From Dehalococcoidia bacterium (GTDB taxonomy: Bacteria > Chloroflexota > Dehalococcoidia > JAENJB01): 16,766 nt of DNA. The DNA lies in assembly GCA_016844565.1 (NCBI GenBank), contig JAENJB010000007.1, positions 1 through 16,766 of the forward strand, in the 5' to 3' direction. Of the stretch, positions 15,919 to 16,766 are shown piece by piece. Position 1 is the first letter of the stretch, and every line of letters starts with the position of its first letter. The position numbers and the translations under genes are program-made. The notes under the pieces were generated by a model. The model was not told where the DNA came from and did not search any database. It saw only the letters and a program-made list of their open reading frames with translations.

Positions 15919-15997
15919 CACCCTCACCCTGACCCTCTCCCGTCGAGGGAGAGGGGAATACTCTCTCCCTCTAGGGGAGAGAGCTAGAGTGAGGGGG
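15919..15997. repeat. Repeat A5: REP-like doublet, tails outward
   Basis: The left unit (15919-15956) is a CACCCTCACCCTGA tail followed by a CCCTCTCCCGTCGAGGGAGAGGGG hairpin. The right unit (15961-15997) is a CTCTCTCCCTCTAGGGGAGAGAG hairpin followed by a TAGAGTGAGGGGG tail. The topology matches A1 and A2. Bases 15921-15941 give a perfect four-tract G-quadruplex motif on the minus strand. It lies between gap and the SpoIIM-like gene. Confidence 0.86.
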
Positions 15998-16022
15998 ACT
16001 TCGGATAGCCTCTCTCGTTATT

Positions 16023-16028
16023 GGGAGG
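16023..16028 (+). promoter_or_regulatory. Ribosome-binding site that decides the SpoIIM-like start
   Basis: GGGAGG lies 5 bp before ATG 16034. An alternative in-frame GTG at 15989 falls inside repeat A5 and would add 15 residues with no family resemblance, so the ATG is preferred. Confidence 0.75.
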
Positions 16029-16033
16029 GTCGA

Positions 16034-16579
16034 ATGCGCTACTTCCTCTTAGCTACCGCCCTGTTCGCGCTATCCATCGCGCTGGGGATGCGCGTGTCTC
16101 CAGTTGCCTCGGCCGAGACGCTGAAGAGGCTGGAGGAGATGTTCCAACCCTTTGCCTCGATGGGCCCCGTTCAGCTATTCGTATTGATATTCCTTAACAA
16201 CGCCTCCAAGTCCCTGGGAGCCATTTTGCTGGGCGTTCTCCTGGGTCTGCCTCCCCTCTTCTTCGTCATCTTCAACGGCTTCATCATCGGCGCGCTCATC
16301 TCCGGGCTCAAGGCGTCCCTAGGATATGGCGTCATCATCGCCAGCCTGGCGCCGCATGGGGTCCTCGAGATACCTATGCTCCTCCTGGCAACGGCACTCG
16401 GGCTCTCGGTCGGCAAGGAATCACTCAACCGGATGGTGGGCAGGAAAAGCCAGGTGAAGTCGCGGCTACTCAGCGGCCTCAGGGTTTACATCAAATGGGT
16501 CCTACCCTGCCTGCTGGTGGCAGCCGCCATAGAGGTGTTCATCACCCCAATTATCGCATCCTTCTTCACCACGCCCTGA
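16034..16579 (+). CDS. SpoIIM/DUF95-family integral membrane protein
   Basis: The 181-aa product is a polytopic membrane protein with hydrophobic segments at about 3-19, 46-72, 74-92, 98-126 and 154-178. It shows the conserved features of the SpoIIM (stage II sporulation protein M, DUF95) family: N55-N56 in FLNNASKSL, an NG pair at 81-82 (FNGFIIGAL), and LAPHGVLEIP at 105-114. In spore formers SpoIIM takes part in engulfment, but relatives occur widely in non-sporulating bacteria and archaea with unknown function, so sporulation should not be inferred. The start ATG 16034 was chosen for its ribosome-binding site. No partner gene is adjacent: gap lies upstream beyond repeat A5, and repeat B5 lies downstream. 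Confidence 0.82.
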   Translation: MRYFLLATALFALSIALGMRVSPVASAETLKRLEEMFQPFASMGPVQLFVLIFLNNASKSLGAILLGVLLGLPPLFFVIFNGFIIGALISGLKASLGYGVIIASLAPHGVLEIPMLLLATALGLSVGKESLNRMVGRKSQVKSRLLSGLRVYIKWVLPCLLVAAAIEVFITPIIASFFTTP

Positions 16580-16586
16580 AACTGTT

Positions 16587-16733
16587 TGTCATTGCGAGGC
16601 ACGAAATGCCGAAGCAATCCGTAGATCTCCTCTCTCCTGGAGGGCTTTGCCCCAAAAGTGCAGTCTCTATGTCATCCCTTCGTTGCACTCAGGGCAGGCT
16701 CTGAGGCAATCTGGCGAAGGGCTCGCAAGGACG
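16587..16733. repeat. Repeat B5: degenerate, composite inverted-repeat element
   Basis: The left end TGTCATTGCGAG (16587-16598) is perfect. The right end CTCGCAAGGACG (16722-16733) has two mismatches to the family terminus. GAAGCAATC follows the left end and GGCAATCTGGCGAAGG precedes the right end, as expected for B. The middle holds unrelated sequence, including a motif around 16671-16702 ending CACTCAGGGCAGGCTC that resembles another dispersed repeat type. No gene is visible from 16580 to the window end. Confidence 0.7.
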
Positions 16734-16766
16734 GCCATTTGATAAGTGACTCCACCAAGGCGTTTG

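Noticed and set aside
15989..16033. An upstream in-frame GTG start for the SpoIIM-like gene
   Set aside because: The GTG lies in repeat A5 and adds residues foreign to the family, while ATG 16034 has a well-spaced GGGAGG.

Overview
The window (16,766 bp) looks like a chromosomal fragment from a free-living bacterium. The best guess is a Dehalococcoidia-type Chloroflexota genome. The reasons are the short EF-Ts, the frequent TTG starts, an acyl-CoA dehydrogenase inside a housekeeping block, and dense palindromic intergenic repeats. The same gene order also occurs in Firmicutes/Clostridia, so the assignment is inferred from gene order and protein style, not proven.

Positions 1-11567 carry one long co-directional (+) block: the 3' end of hslU, rpsB, tsf, frr, an acyl-CoA dehydrogenase, uppS, cdsA, dxr, an RseP/RasP site-2 protease, ispG, proS and a metallo-beta-lactamase-fold gene. 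It combines protein synthesis and quality control (HslU, S2, EF-Ts, RRF, ProRS), two steps of the MEP isoprenoid pathway (Dxr, IspG), the polyprenyl carrier for cell-wall synthesis (UppS), CDP-diacylglycerol synthesis (CdsA) and membrane proteolysis. The pyrH gene that usually sits between tsf and frr is absent. An acyl-CoA dehydrogenase lies between frr and uppS.

Positions 11568-13154 hold a separate unit: a 302-bp leader with a possible -10 box, then a 384-aa exported, membrane-anchored protein I do not recognise. The unit is bracketed by a 23-bp direct repeat (22/23 identical) whose left copy is the 3' end of the metallo-beta-lactamase gene.

Positions 13205-16579 hold glycolytic genes: enolase on the minus strand, diverging from gap (GAPDH) on the plus strand, then a SpoIIM/DUF95-type membrane protein. 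The eno-gap interval holds a plausible promoter for each gene.

The most distinctive content is the repeats. Family A is a REP-like doublet of two ~37-bp hairpin-plus-tail units, with five copies in two opposite topologies; three copies contain a perfect G-quadruplex motif. Family B is an inverted-repeat element ending in TGTCATTGCGAG/CTCGCAATGACA, with five copies. One A doublet sits inside a B element. A B copy forms the C-terminus of UppS and an A copy forms the C-terminus of enolase. No CRISPR array, tRNA, rRNA, transposase or phage gene was seen.
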